Positions 25,271-34,677 of a stretch of 64,000 nucleotides of DNA are shown piece after piece. The notes beneath the pieces are model-generated. The model made no database searches. It was not told the origin of the DNA and saw nothing but the letters and a program-made list of their open reading frames with translations. Position 1 is the stretch's first letter. Each line of letters starts with the position of its first letter. This stretch comes from Paenarthrobacter nitroguajacolicus (GTDB lineage Bacteria > Actinomycetota > Actinomycetes > Actinomycetales > Micrococcaceae), in assembly GCF_007786235.1 (NCBI RefSeq), contig NZ_VNFK01000017.1, forward strand, positions 1-64,000, in the 5' to 3' direction. The translations under genes were made by a program, and so were the position numbers.

Positions 25271-26862
25271 GCCTCAATTGTTCCGTACTTGGACTCGCTA
25301 CCGGCTATCGGGTCTGGAAAGGGATACTCCGGCTTCGCGGACCACTCGACGTCGGGGGCTTCCTGGAACACGACACCTTGCTGGGCGAGCCGCTCGCCCA
25401 GGGCGCCCAGCCGACGTCGGAAGTCACCGGCGTTGCGGACCTCCTGGCCGGACCAAGCGACTTCAGCCAGCGAAACGGCCCTGGGGTACAGGAGCCACTG
25501 GGCCTGCTGGTTGTTGCGGACAGTTTCGGTCCACAGGGGGCCTTCGACGCCGAGGATCTGCTGGTCCTGCAGCCCGCCTTGGGCAGGGTCCCAGTTGTAG
25601 TACTCGGACCAGGTGAAAGGCCCGCCTTCCACCCATTCGAGGCCGACAGGGCTGTCCGAGGCATACTTCTGGTCCAGGTAGGTGTTGGCCGCGGGGGACA
25701 TCATCACCCGTGACCCGCTCTGTTCAGCCTGCCGCACGGTGGGCTCGAAATCGCCGTGCCAGTACTGGATGACGCTACCTTCCGGAAGCTCGACGGCGGC
25801 GAACTCGTTCCAGCCCACCACGGATTTGCCGGTCTCGGCGCCGATCCTCACGAACCGCTGCACCATGGCCACGTAGTCATCGTGTCCCGTGACATGGGCC
25901 TCGTCGCCACCGATGTGGAGATACGGGCCGTCAGTGATGGCAGCGAGCTGGCTGAGGACTTCACGGACGAACTCGTACGTGGCGGGCAGCTCCACGCTCA
26001 AGGTTGACCATCCCACCTCCGAGGTGGTGCTCATGGGCTTGGCCAGGCCATCGGGATTGAGCTGCGGGATGGCGGCGAGGGCGGCGTTGACGTGGCCCGG
26101 AAGATCGATTTCCGGGATGACCAGCACGTTCTTGGTGGCGGCGTAGGCCTGGATGTCCCTGAAATCCTGCTGCGTGTAGAAGCCGGAGTTGCCGCGCGGA
26201 GGTACCGCGGTGGGCACCTCCACCGCGCCCTGGCCGCCCACTTCGGTCAGTTTGGCGTAGGGCAACCCGGAAGGGTTCTCTGCGGGCTCGTGTATTTCGA
26301 TGCGCCACGCTTGGTCGTCCGTAAGGTGCAGGTGCAAGGCGTTGAACTTGAACTGCGTCATCACATCGATCTGCTCCTTCACCTCCTCCACCGTGAAGAA
26401 GCTGCGGGCGACGTCCAACATGAGGCCGCGGTACGCAAAGCGCGGAGCATCCGCAATCTCGACGGCGGGAATCACCCAAGTGCCGGCGTCACGGTTCTCG
26501 GCGGCGCCGGCTTCCTCGATCGCTGCGGGGAAAAGCTGCCGGAGCGTCTGCACACCGTTAAACAGTCCTGCCGGGGTGGAGGCGGTAAGCCGGATTTCAT
26601 CCTCGGCGACGGTCAGTGTGTAAGCCTCACGGCCGCCGTCGAACGATTCCACCAACTCCAGGGATATGTCTCCGGGCCGGTGTTCTTCGACCAGCGGCAG
26701 GGCAAAGCCGGTGGCAGTTCGGAGCAGCGCGGCCAACTGCTCGGCTACCTGAGCGGCGGCGTGGCCGGCCGCGATCCTGGCGCCGGGGGAGAGGAGGAAG
26801 GCCGGCCCGTCCCCGGGCGCGACGTGCGAAGGACGGGGGATCAGGTTATCTGTGGTGTTCAT
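25267..26862 (-). CDS. beta-N-acetylhexosaminidase, GH20
   Basis: A 531-residue GH20 enzyme that removes terminal GlcNAc or GalNAc from oligosaccharides such as chitin or peptidoglycan fragments. The N-terminal GH20b domain (LIPRPSHVAPGDG) is followed by the barrel with YRGLMLDVARSF, HLHLTDDQAWRIE, and the catalytic Asp-Glu pair in HIGGDEAHVTG (about residues 310-320). No signal peptide is visible, so a cytoplasmic role is likely. First gene of a pair with the DUF4032 kinase-like gene. Confidence 0.93.
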   Translation of the reverse strand: MNTTDNLIPRPSHVAPGDGPAFLLSPGARIAAGHAAAQVAEQLAALLRTATGFALPLVEEHRPGDISLELVESFDGGREAYTLTVAEDEIRLTASTPAGLFNGVQTLRQLFPAAIEEAGAAENRDAGTWVIPAVEIADAPRFAYRGLMLDVARSFFTVEEVKEQIDVMTQFKFNALHLHLTDDQAWRIEIHEPAENPSGLPYAKLTEVGGQGAVEVPTAVPPRGNSGFYTQQDFRDIQAYAATKNVLVIPEIDLPGHVNAALAAIPQLNPDGLAKPMSTTSEVGWSTLSVELPATYEFVREVLSQLAAITDGPYLHIGGDEAHVTGHDDYVAMVQRFVRIGAETGKSVVGWNEFAAVELPEGSVIQYWHGDFEPTVRQAEQSGSRVMMSPAANTYLDQKYASDSPVGLEWVEGGPFTWSEYYNWDPAQGGLQDQQILGVEGPLWTETVRNNQQAQWLLYPRAVSLAEVAWSGQEVRNAGDFRRRLGALGERLAQQGVVFQEAPDVEWSAKPEYPFPDPIAGSESKYGTIEA

Positions 26863-26894
26863 GCCGATCTTTCTGAGAGAAAGGTTAACGCGAG

Positions 26895-26924
26895 AGCGGC
26901 CCGACCGGGAGAGGTCGGGCCGCT
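26895..26924 (-). terminator. hairpin downstream of the ABC ATPase gene
   Basis: Perfect 12-bp arms (agcggcccgacc / ggtcgggccgct) and a 6-nt loop lie between the msmX-like stop and the GH20 start. There is no long T run, so termination strength is uncertain. Confidence 0.7.
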
Positions 26925-26973
26925 ATCTAAATGCGGAACGTACAGACGCCGTAGCGCCGGGTGCCGGTGGGGA

Positions 26974-28056
26974 CTAGTCGCCCAGGCGCAGGCCGGTCTT
27001 GGTGTCGAACAGGTGCACGTGGCCGGACTGCGGACGAACGAAGATGGACTCGCCCTTCATCGGGGGGCGACGACCGTCGACGCGTGCAACGATGTCGTGG
27101 CTCTTGCCATCGAGGATGGTGTGGCCGTAGACGTAAGCGTCGGCGCCGAGTTCTTCCACCACGTCAACCTCAACCTGGAGGCCTTCGCCGTTGCCGACAG
27201 TCTCGAGGTCTTCCGGACGGGAACCGACGGTGACGGTCTGGCCGTGGGCCTCTTCGAGGACGTCGCGCGGCACGGGGTAAACCGTTCCGCCGAACTGGAC
27301 GCCGCCGTCGACGACGGGGAGTTCCAGGAGGTTCATGGCCGGGGAGCCGATGAAGCCTGCGACGAAGACGTTCTGCGGGCGGTCGTAGAGGTTGCGCGGG
27401 GTATCAACCTGCTGGAGCAGGCCGTCCTTCAGGACTGCCACGCGGTCACCCATGGTCATGGCCTCGACCTGGTCGTGCGTCACGTAAACCGTGGTGACGC
27501 CGAGGCGGCGGGTCAGGGATGCGATCTGCGTACGGGTCTGGACGCGAAGCTTGGCATCAAGGTTGGAGAGGGGCTCATCCATGAGGAAGACCTGGGGGTT
27601 ACGGACGATTGCGCGGCCCATGGCAACACGCTGACGCTGACCACCGGAGAGTGCCTTCGGCTTGCGGTCCAGGTATGCCTCAAGGTCAAGAAGCTTGGCG
27701 GCTTCGCGAACACGCTCGGCGCGCTCTTCCTTGGAAACGCCAGCGATCTTGAGAGCGAAGCCCATGTTGTCCGCAACGGTCATGTGCGGGTAGAGGGCGT
27801 AGTTCTGGAAGACCATTGCGATGTCGCGGTCCTTCGGCGGAACGTCCGTGACGTCGCGGTCACCGATCAGGATGCGGCCTGCGTTGACGTCCTCAAGGCC
27901 TGCGAGCATGCGGAGCGAGGTGGACTTACCGCAACCGGAGGGTCCAACGAGGACCAGGAATTCGCCATCGGCGATGTCGATGTTGAGCTTGTCGACGGCG
28001 GGCTTATCTGTGCCCGGGTACAGACGCGTAGCGTTATCAAAAGTAACTGTAGCCAC
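26974..28056 (-). CDS. sugar ABC transporter ATPase, MsmX/UgpC/MalK type
   Basis: A 360-residue ATPase of the CUT1 family with a nucleotide-binding domain (Walker A GPSGCGKST, signature LSGGQRQRVAMGRA, Walker B VFLMDEPLSNLDAKL) and C-terminal OB-fold regulatory domain (VGSRPEDLE). It stands alone, without permeases. The malEFG and fructan CUT1 operons of this window have no ATPase, so it probably energises both, as MsiK does in Streptomyces and MsmX in Bacillus. GTG at 28056 after AAGGGA is preferred; GTG at 28074 is possible. The upstream region carries a CRP/GlxR-like site. Confidence 0.9.
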   Translation of the reverse strand: MATVTFDNATRLYPGTDKPAVDKLNIDIADGEFLVLVGPSGCGKSTSLRMLAGLEDVNAGRILIGDRDVTDVPPKDRDIAMVFQNYALYPHMTVADNMGFALKIAGVSKEERAERVREAAKLLDLEAYLDRKPKALSGGQRQRVAMGRAIVRNPQVFLMDEPLSNLDAKLRVQTRTQIASLTRRLGVTTVYVTHDQVEAMTMGDRVAVLKDGLLQQVDTPRNLYDRPQNVFVAGFIGSPAMNLLELPVVDGGVQFGGTVYPVPRDVLEEAHGQTVTVGSRPEDLETVGNGEGLQVEVDVVEELGADAYVYGHTILDGKSHDIVARVDGRRPPMKGESIFVRPQSGHVHLFDTKTGLRLGD

Positions 28057-28125
28057 AGTTATCAATCCCTTCACCGGCAGGTACGTGCCGGACGATCCGT
28101 TGTGAATGGTTCATTTTCTTCAGTT

Positions 28126-28149
28126 GAACTCCCCGGCCAATGGCCGGGG
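28126..28149. repeat. inverted repeat upstream of the msmX-like gene
   Basis: The arms ctccccggcc / ggccggggag lie in the 206-bp gap between otsB and the ATPase gene. It may terminate otsAB transcription or structure the ATPase leader. There is no T run. Confidence 0.6.
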
Positions 28150-28174
28150 AGGATCGTGTGACGTCGCACGGTAC

Positions 28175-28190
28175 TGTGCGTCACATCACA
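28175..28190. promoter_or_regulatory. possible CRP/GlxR-type site before the msmX-like gene
   Basis: TGTGCGTCACATCACA fits TGTGA-N6-TCACA with one mismatch. It lies about 120 bp upstream of the ATPase start, where an activator of a shared sugar-uptake ATPase would be expected. Confidence 0.4.
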
Positions 28191-28238
28191 TCCAAGAGTA
28201 TGTCAGACTTTTGGACTTACTACCTAAATGTTACGAAC

Positions 28239-28252
28239 GTCACACGTGTGAC
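28239..28252. promoter_or_regulatory. perfect 14-bp palindrome before the msmX-like gene
   Basis: GTCACACGTGTGAC is a perfect palindrome, 11 bp beyond the otsB stop and about 180 bp upstream of the ATPase start. Its length and symmetry suggest a dimeric regulator site. I do not recognise the regulator. Confidence 0.45.
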
Positions 28253-28262
28253 TGCTCACGCA

Positions 28263-29049
28263 TCAGGCCTCAGCGGTGACCCGGCGCCGTTCCCGCAGCA
28301 ATGCTTCCAACAGCTCAGCCACGTGCACGGGAGCCTCCACGCGGTACTGCGCCTGCGTGAAGTCCAAACCCACCTTGATGCCGACGTCGTCGCCCATCAG
28401 CCTGCCCAAGGCGTCCTCATCAGTAACGTCGTCACCAGCGAAAAGGATGGCAGTGGCACCCGTGGCCTGTCGAAGGAACTCCACCGCCTCCCCCTTGGAA
28501 GCGTGGACCACTGACGTCTCCAACACGCGCTTGCCCGTCTTCAGGTAGACGCCGGGATGCTCGCGCAGCACGCGCAGGGCAGCCTCGACGGCGTCTTCCG
28601 CAACGTCGTCGTCGGCCATCCTGGTGTGGAGAACGACGCCGGCGGGCTTGTCTTCGAGCAACGTCCCGGGAGCGATGTTCACGATCTCCATGAGGACCTC
28701 GCGGACTGCGGCCAGCTTCGCGCGCTGCTCATCGTCCAGTTCCAGGCCCAGAGACCCTTCACCGAGCCACACCTCGGCCCCGTGGCTGCCGATCAGCAGC
28801 GTGGTGGCCGGAGGTGAGGCGACCAGCCGCAGGCTGTCCAGTGCCCGGCCTGAAATGAGTGCCGTCGTCGTGCGTGGCAGTTCGGCAAGAGCCTCCAACG
28901 CCGCGGCCGAGCGCGGAAGAGGGCGTGCATCTTCAGCGCGATCAACGATGGGGGAGAGCGTTCCGTCGAAATCGAGGGCCACCAGGAGCTGTTCAGTGCT
29001 GGAAATGCGCCGGACGGCCTCCAGCAATTCCGGTGAGAGGGACAGATTC

Positions 29050-29060
<11 letters not shown>
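28263..29060 (-). CDS. otsB: trehalose-6-phosphate phosphatase
   Basis: A 265-residue HAD-superfamily phosphatase that converts trehalose-6-phosphate to trehalose. Motif 1 is VALDFDGTLSPIV (Asp nucleophile near residue 30), motif 2 is ALISGRAL, and the C-terminal motif is FAGDDVTDEDAL. Its start overlaps the otsA stop by 11 bp. Together they form the OtsA-OtsB route for the compatible solute trehalose. Confidence 0.93.
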
Positions 29061-30549
<1,489 letters not shown>

Positions 30550-30725
30550 TAATGCTCCCTGGGGTTGCTGTGACTCAACTCCCAGCCTACCGGCGGAATC
30601 TTCACGGGCAGTTGATCGTTCAACAACCGGCAGGAAGGGTGTGCGGTGGAGCTCCAAGTTGGCTCCCGTAAACTGTCCCCGTTGCCCTAGCTATGCACTA
30701 CGACGTCGAGTAACCCGAGGAACTG

Positions 30726-31604
30726 ATGAGCCCCGCAAACGAATCCCGCCTGTCCAAGGCTGAACGCACCGCACAGGCGCGGGAAAAAGCGCGCGCAATC
30801 CGCGAAGAACAGTTGAAGAAGGACAAGCGCAACAAGCTTCTGGTCGGCTGGGGCATTGTGGTTGCCATCGTCGTCATCATCGCTGTGGTGGCGTTCGTCG
30901 TTGTTGGCAATGTCCAGAACAACGCCCCCATTGCCGACCAAGGCCCCACTCCGGCCAACGGTAACGTGCATGGCGGCGTGACGTTGCTGGCAAACACCGA
31001 AGTTGTTAAGTCCGAGCCAGCTACCGTCAACGTCGCTGATGTCCCTGCACCTCCGGCCACCAAGCCGGCCACCGTGACGGTTCCCGGCGGCGAGGCCGAA
31101 GCCGGCAAGCCGGTCAAGGTCATCGCCTACATCGACTTCATCTGCCCGGTGTGCAAGCGGTTCGAGACCACCTACGGGGAGTCTCTGACCAACCTCCGGA
31201 ACGAAGGAAAAATCTCCCTCGAGTACCGGCCGCTTGGCTTCCTGGACCAGCAGTCCTCCACCAACTATTCTTCCCGCGCAGCCAACGCAGCTGCTTGCGT
31301 GGTGAACTCCTCCCCTGAGAAGTACGCCGAATTCTTCAACCTGCTCTTTGAGCGCCAGCCCGCTGAAGGCGGCGCCGGTATCTCCGACAAGGACCTGAAG
31401 GCGATGGCCACCGAAATCGGGGCCGCGAACATCGACTCGTGTGTCGACAGCAAGCAGTTCCGTCCGTGGGTGAAGGTCGCCACGCAGGAAGCTGCCGCAA
31501 TCGGCATCACGGGCACCCCCACCATCTTCATCGATGGCAAGCAGTGGGACGGCACCACCGACCTGAACGCTGATATCCAGACCGCGATCGACGCCAAGGG
31601 CTAA
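30726..31604 (+). CDS. membrane-anchored DsbA-like thioredoxin protein
   Basis: A 292-residue protein with a charged cytoplasmic N-terminus (about 35 residues, coiled-coil-like KAERTAQAREKARAIREEQ), one membrane segment (about residues 39-62) and an extracytoplasmic DsbA/thioredoxin-4 domain. The redox site is FICPVCKRFE (CPVC, about residues 138-141). The cis-Pro loop is GITGTPTIFIDG. It probably forms or isomerises disulfides in exported proteins. ATG at 30726. A hairpin terminator follows. Confidence 0.87.
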   Translation: MSPANESRLSKAERTAQAREKARAIREEQLKKDKRNKLLVGWGIVVAIVVIIAVVAFVVVGNVQNNAPIADQGPTPANGNVHGGVTLLANTEVVKSEPATVNVADVPAPPATKPATVTVPGGEAEAGKPVKVIAYIDFICPVCKRFETTYGESLTNLRNEGKISLEYRPLGFLDQQSSTNYSSRAANAAACVVNSSPEKYAEFFNLLFERQPAEGGAGISDKDLKAMATEIGAANIDSCVDSKQFRPWVKVATQEAAAIGITGTPTIFIDGKQWDGTTDLNADIQTAIDAKG

Positions 31605-31620
31605 GCCCTAAAGCACGACG

Positions 31621-31658
31621 GCGGCCGGTCACCCTTTGACTCATGGGTGGCTGGCCGC
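31621..31658 (+). terminator. terminator after the DsbA-like gene
   Basis: A 14-bp stem with two imperfect pairs (gcggccggtcaccc / gggtggctggccgc) and a 10-nt loop, followed by a T-rich stretch. It lies 16 bp after the stop codon. Confidence 0.7.
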
Positions 31659-31763
31659 TGTTGTACTTGCGGCTGGTACTGTGGGCGAATTTCCGTGACG
31701 GGGAGGGTCTGGGCTACCCTTATCTAGCGCTGATTTGCGCGACGCGCCGTGTTACCGGCGCAT

Positions 31764-31840
31764 GCCTCCTTAGCTCAGTTGGCCAGAGCACCGCTCTTGT
31801 AAAGCGGGGGTCGTCGGTTCGAATCCGACAGGGGGCTCCA
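31764..31840 (+). tRNA. tRNA-Thr (anticodon TGT)
   Basis: A complete cloverleaf: acceptor GCCTCCT/AGGGGGC (one G-T pair), D-arm TAGCTCAGTTGG, anticodon stem CCGCT/AGCGG with loop CTTGTAA (anticodon TGT, Thr), T-arm GTCGGTTCGAATCCGAC, and an encoded CCA end. A terminator follows immediately. Confidence 0.95.
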
Positions 31841-31842
31841 CG

Positions 31843-31888
31843 AACCCCTCCATTCCGGCGATTTTGCCCGGGGATGGAGGGGTTTTTG
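31843..31888 (+). terminator. tRNA-Thr terminator
   Basis: Perfect 11-bp arms (aacccctccat / atggaggggtt) are followed by a run of T, 3 bp after the tRNA CCA end. Confidence 0.88.
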
Positions 31889-31999
31889 TGTCTGAAATGC
31901 GGGGCACTCCACGTCGACGACACGCTTTCAAGAAGCCAGACGACACCAGCGGGCGGTTTCTCAAGAACCCGAGACCCTGCTGGCCAGTATGCTCTCGCT

Positions 32000-32461
32000 A
32001 TGATTTCCATTCAAGCCGTCGACGCCGGCGATTACCCCGCACTCCTGGCCCTGTGGCGGCGCTCGGTCGAGGCCACCCATGCTTTCCTGACAGCAGCTGA
32101 TGTCGACGAGATCGAGCAGGACGTAGCCGCTTACCTGCCGCAGATGCCGGATCTCAGGGTCGCCGTTGAGGGCGGGACGCTCGTAGGGTTCATCGCTGTC
32201 TCGGGGGCCACTGTCGAAATGTTGTTTGTTGACTCTGACGCGCAAGGGCGCGGAATCGGGTCTGCGCTGTTGCAAGCGGCAGCAGCCGGGCATGATGCTG
32301 TGCGGGTCGATGTGAACGAACAGAACGCCTCCGGACGGGCGTTCTACGCCGCGCGGGGGTTCTCCGAAGTGGGCCGGTCCGAAGTTGACGGCGAGGGCCG
32401 CCCCTTCCCCATCCTGCACCTGCAGTTGCTTGTACTGGAACCACCTGCACGTCCGGCCTAA
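32000..32461 (+). CDS. GNAT family N-acetyltransferase (YjaB/PhnO-like)
   Basis: A 153-residue acetyltransferase. The N-terminus (IQAVDAGDYPALLALWRRSVEATHAFL) resembles YjaB-like enzymes. Motif A is VDSDAQGRGIGSALL (about residues 75-89) and motif B is NEQNASGRAFYAARGF. The ATG at 32000 is preferred; the frame extends upstream through the tRNA and cannot be coding there. Substrate unknown. Confidence 0.87.
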   Translation: MISIQAVDAGDYPALLALWRRSVEATHAFLTAADVDEIEQDVAAYLPQMPDLRVAVEGGTLVGFIAVSGATVEMLFVDSDAQGRGIGSALLQAAAAGHDAVRVDVNEQNASGRAFYAARGFSEVGRSEVDGEGRPFPILHLQLLVLEPPARPA

Positions 32462-32507
32462 AAGTTTCTCGCTTTTTCGCGTCACGATCCGGCCGGAGCT
32501 GACACTG

Positions 32508-32544
32508 TTCCTTTAGGAGGGTCCATTCCTTTAGGAGGGGTCCA
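32508..32544. repeat. two-copy 18/19-bp tandem repeat
   Basis: TTCCTTTAGGAGGGTCCA (32508-32525) is followed directly by the same unit with one extra G (32526-32544). Each copy contains the self-complementary CCTTTAGG. It lies in the 180-bp gap between two convergent genes, which otherwise shows no feature. Confidence 0.85.
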
Positions 32545-32641
32545 TCCTCGTCTGGTCGTGAAGAGTGGCAACTGACCGAGGTCGCACTCTAACCCAGGGC
32601 GCCCAACCATGCAGAACAGGATCGTCCGGGTTCGTAACCGG

Positions 32642-33133
32642 TTAATGTTCCGCCCTGGCTGGGACGGTCCTCTGTCGCATTTGCCGGAGTCCGGCGATGG
32701 TCAGCCCGGCGGTAAGTGCGAGGGCGGCCACCCAGAGCGTGAGACCGGCGAGGTCGTGAATGGCCATTTGGGGGAGTCTGCGATCCGGCACGGCAACGAC
32801 GCCGATGAACGCGCCGACAAGTCCGAAGTAGCTGCCGGTCATGAAGCGCTGGTGCGCCCGGATGTTGCCGCGGCGGACGGTCACCAGTCCCATCGTCAGG
32901 GTGCAAAACGTCAGCAGGGAAAGCGCGTGGAGCCAGTTGAATCCGCCGTCGATGGTCCGGATCCCGAAGGACGTGAGGACCACGACGTACATGGCCACCG
33001 CCCAGATGCGGCCCAGGACCTTGTGCGCTGCAGTGCCTTTGTTGCGGCGGAGCAGATTCACGGCACCGAAGATCAGGGCATAGCCCGCTGCGATGGCGTG
33101 CAGGGCGATCAGGAGAGTCCAGGGCGACGGCAT
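32642..33133 (-). CDS. DUF2306 membrane protein
   Basis: A 163-residue integral membrane protein with four predicted helices. DUF2306 features are visible: LLIALHAIAAGYALIFGAVNLL, KGTAAHKVLGRIWAVAMY and RRGNIRAHQRFMTGSYFGL, with conserved His residues that could bind haem or metal in the membrane. The function of the family is unknown. It is monocistronic. Confidence 0.82.
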   Translation of the reverse strand: MPSPWTLLIALHAIAAGYALIFGAVNLLRRNKGTAAHKVLGRIWAVAMYVVVLTSFGIRTIDGGFNWLHALSLLTFCTLTMGLVTVRRGNIRAHQRFMTGSYFGLVGAFIGVVAVPDRRLPQMAIHDLAGLTLWVAALALTAGLTIAGLRQMRQRTVPARAEH

Positions 33134-33212
33134 ACGGCCAGCCTAGTGGCCGTCAGCTTCACCTTTGCACATGTGTTGGCGGATGACTCCCTTAACGGAA
33201 CATGCCAACCCT

Positions 33213-33650
33213 TCAGCCATCCGAGACCAGGATGTTGGCATGTACTTTCGTGAATCCGGAGGCTTCCAGATCCTTTGTGTCGAAGCCGTCAGAGACGAGA
33301 ACGGATGCTTTCTGGTCAGGTCCGGACGTCTTCAGGATCTCGCCGCGTCCTGTCCCTCCCACTGAGCAACTGCTGTGCCAGCCGGCAGGGTTGTCAACAG
33401 GATAAACAGCCAGGCAGGCGGTGCGCCCTTCCTCATCTTGTCCGAGGAAGTGCTTCTTGCCATTGGCCTCGGCAACCATGAGTACTTTTGCCAGGTGCGT
33501 TTCCGGTCCGAAATTCACACCTTCGGGAAGGTCGTCGCTCGCTGCGGATGGGCGCTCAAGCGCTGTGAAACCGGATGCCCCGGAGCACCCTGTGAGCAAC
33601 AAGCCCCCTACGACGGTTGTGACCAGGAATGCGAACTTTGAATTCTTGAT
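33213..33650 (-). CDS. small hypothetical lipoprotein with a non-canonical start
   Basis: The reading frame encodes a convincing lipoprotein signal: KNSKFAFLVTTVVGGLLLTGC, with the lipobox Cys at about residue 22, then a ~120-residue domain with two more Cys (TACLAV and SSCSVGG). No ATG, GTG or TTG precedes the signal peptide in frame; a stop lies just upstream. The codon in the right place, with GAGGGGG 8-9 bp upstream, is ATC at 33650. A CTG at 33626 or TTG codons at 33605 and 33602 would cut into the signal. Either a rare start codon is used or an ATG was mutated. Function unknown. Confidence 0.6.
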   Translation of the reverse strand: MKNSKFAFLVTTVVGGLLLTGCSGASGFTALERPSAASDDLPEGVNFGPETHLAKVLMVAEANGKKHFLGQDEEGRTACLAVYPVDNPAGWHSSCSVGGTGRGEILKTSGPDQKASVLVSDGFDTKDLEASGFTKVHANILVSDG

Positions 33651-33759
33651 GGCGCTGCCCCCTCAGGCTCTAGTGTGTTGATTCTAACCAGGCGCCTGGC
33701 CGCACGGGCGAACCCGAAAACGTCCCACGGAACAAGTGACGTCGGCTTAGGCTTTAGCT

Positions 33760-34170
33760 GTGACGAAACCCCTGGACGATGGCCCCTTCTTTCACGGCAC
33801 CAAAGCAGACCTTCGGGAAGGAGACCTCCTGAGTGCAGGCAACAGGTCGAATTACCGTCCCGAAGTCGTCATGAATCACATCTACTTCACTGCACTGCCG
33901 GACGGCGCGGGACTCGCTGCGGAGCTCGCAGCAGGTGACGATGAACCGCGCGTCTACGAGGTGGAGCCCACCGGGGCGTTCGAGAACGATCCGAACGTGA
34001 CGGACAAGAAATTCCCGGGGAATCCCACACGGTCGTATCGCAGCCGCGATCCGCTCCGGGTAGTCGGCGAAGTCACCGACTGGACGCGCCTGACGCCCGA
34101 AGCGTTGCAGGCGTGGAAAGACCGCTTGGCGGCGATTCTGGCCGATGAACGCGGCGAGATCATCAACTGA
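33760..34170 (+). CDS. arr: rifampin ADP-ribosyltransferase
   Basis: A 136-residue enzyme that inactivates rifamycins by ADP-ribosylation at the C23 hydroxyl. The length and sequence match the Arr family closely: FFHGTKADLREGDLL, NRSNYRPEVVMNHIYFTAL, ENDPNVTDKKFPGNPTRSYRS and VGEVTDW. Family NAD-binding residues (the His in FHGTK, the Tyr and Asp in the later motifs) are present. GTG start at 33760. It is monocistronic with no mobile-element flanks, so this looks like an intrinsic chromosomal copy. Confidence 0.92.
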   Translation: MTKPLDDGPFFHGTKADLREGDLLSAGNRSNYRPEVVMNHIYFTALPDGAGLAAELAAGDDEPRVYEVEPTGAFENDPNVTDKKFPGNPTRSYRSRDPLRVVGEVTDWTRLTPEALQAWKDRLAAILADERGEIIN

Positions 34171-34186
34171 CAAGGGCCCATGAGAG

Positions 34187-34553
34187 CTAGCGAGTCGAAA
34201 AACAGACTCGTTCTGCGACCGAATTTGCCTTGAAGTACATGCGCAGGAGCAGCACCACCAGGACGGCAGTGAAGCCAAGCCCGATGCAAAAGATCCAAAC
34301 CACGCTGCTGTCATCCTTGGGCAGTACACCGAAGATCACCCATAGAGCTGGTTGCCTTGGACCGGATGCCGAAAGTGTAATTTGGCCTGGACTCTCCCGC
34401 CTCCACTTGGGAAGCAAGCATCTTCAAGAGTCCGGCCACCACCAGGAAAGCGATGCTGAACATGGCCGTACTGAATGCCAACCCCAAGATGTGCCCCCAT
34501 CCACGCCGTGCTTGCTGGAACTGTTCACGGTAGCCAGCGCCTTTGGAAGGCAC
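34187..34553 (-). pseudogene. frameshifted two-helix membrane protein
   Basis: One frame from GTG 34553 gives a soluble N-terminus and a membrane helix (FSTAMFSIAFLVVAGLLKML), then turns non-sensical and stops near 34311. An overlapping second frame, ending at 34187, gives another clear helix (SSVVWIFCIGLGFTAVLVV) and a charged tail. Together they look like one small membrane protein of about 115-120 residues broken by a frameshift around 34340-34380. Two separate small proteins, or a sequencing error, cannot be excluded. No family is recognised. Confidence 0.45.
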
Positions 34554-34617
34554 AACTCAAACCAACCGGGACGAGCCTTCCGTCCTGTTCGGCAGCGTCG
34601 CACGAACTGAATTAACG

Positions 34618-34657
34618 ACGACGGCGACGCTCCCGCGCGTGGGGGCGTCGCCGTCGT
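34618..34657 (-). terminator. terminator of the SDR gene
   Basis: 17-bp arms (acgacggcgacgctccc / gggggcgtcgccgtcgt, one mismatch) lie 20 bp downstream of the SDR stop on its strand. Confidence 0.8.
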
Positions 34658-34677
34658 GCTTCTCATCAGGGTGACGC

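Noticed and set aside
23978..25600. A 540-codon plus-strand open frame
   Set aside because: Antisense to the DUF4032 gene and the end of GH20; its Val/His-rich composition is typical of an antisense shadow.
26092..28161. A 689-codon plus-strand open frame
   Set aside because: It is antisense to the well-supported GH20 and MsmX-like genes, has no family features, and is open only because of high GC content.
31643..31999. N-terminal extension of the GNAT gene
   Set aside because: It reads through the tRNA-Thr and its terminator, so it cannot be coding.
32508..32544. Possible CRISPR repeat
   Set aside because: Only two adjacent copies without spacers and no cas genes in the window.
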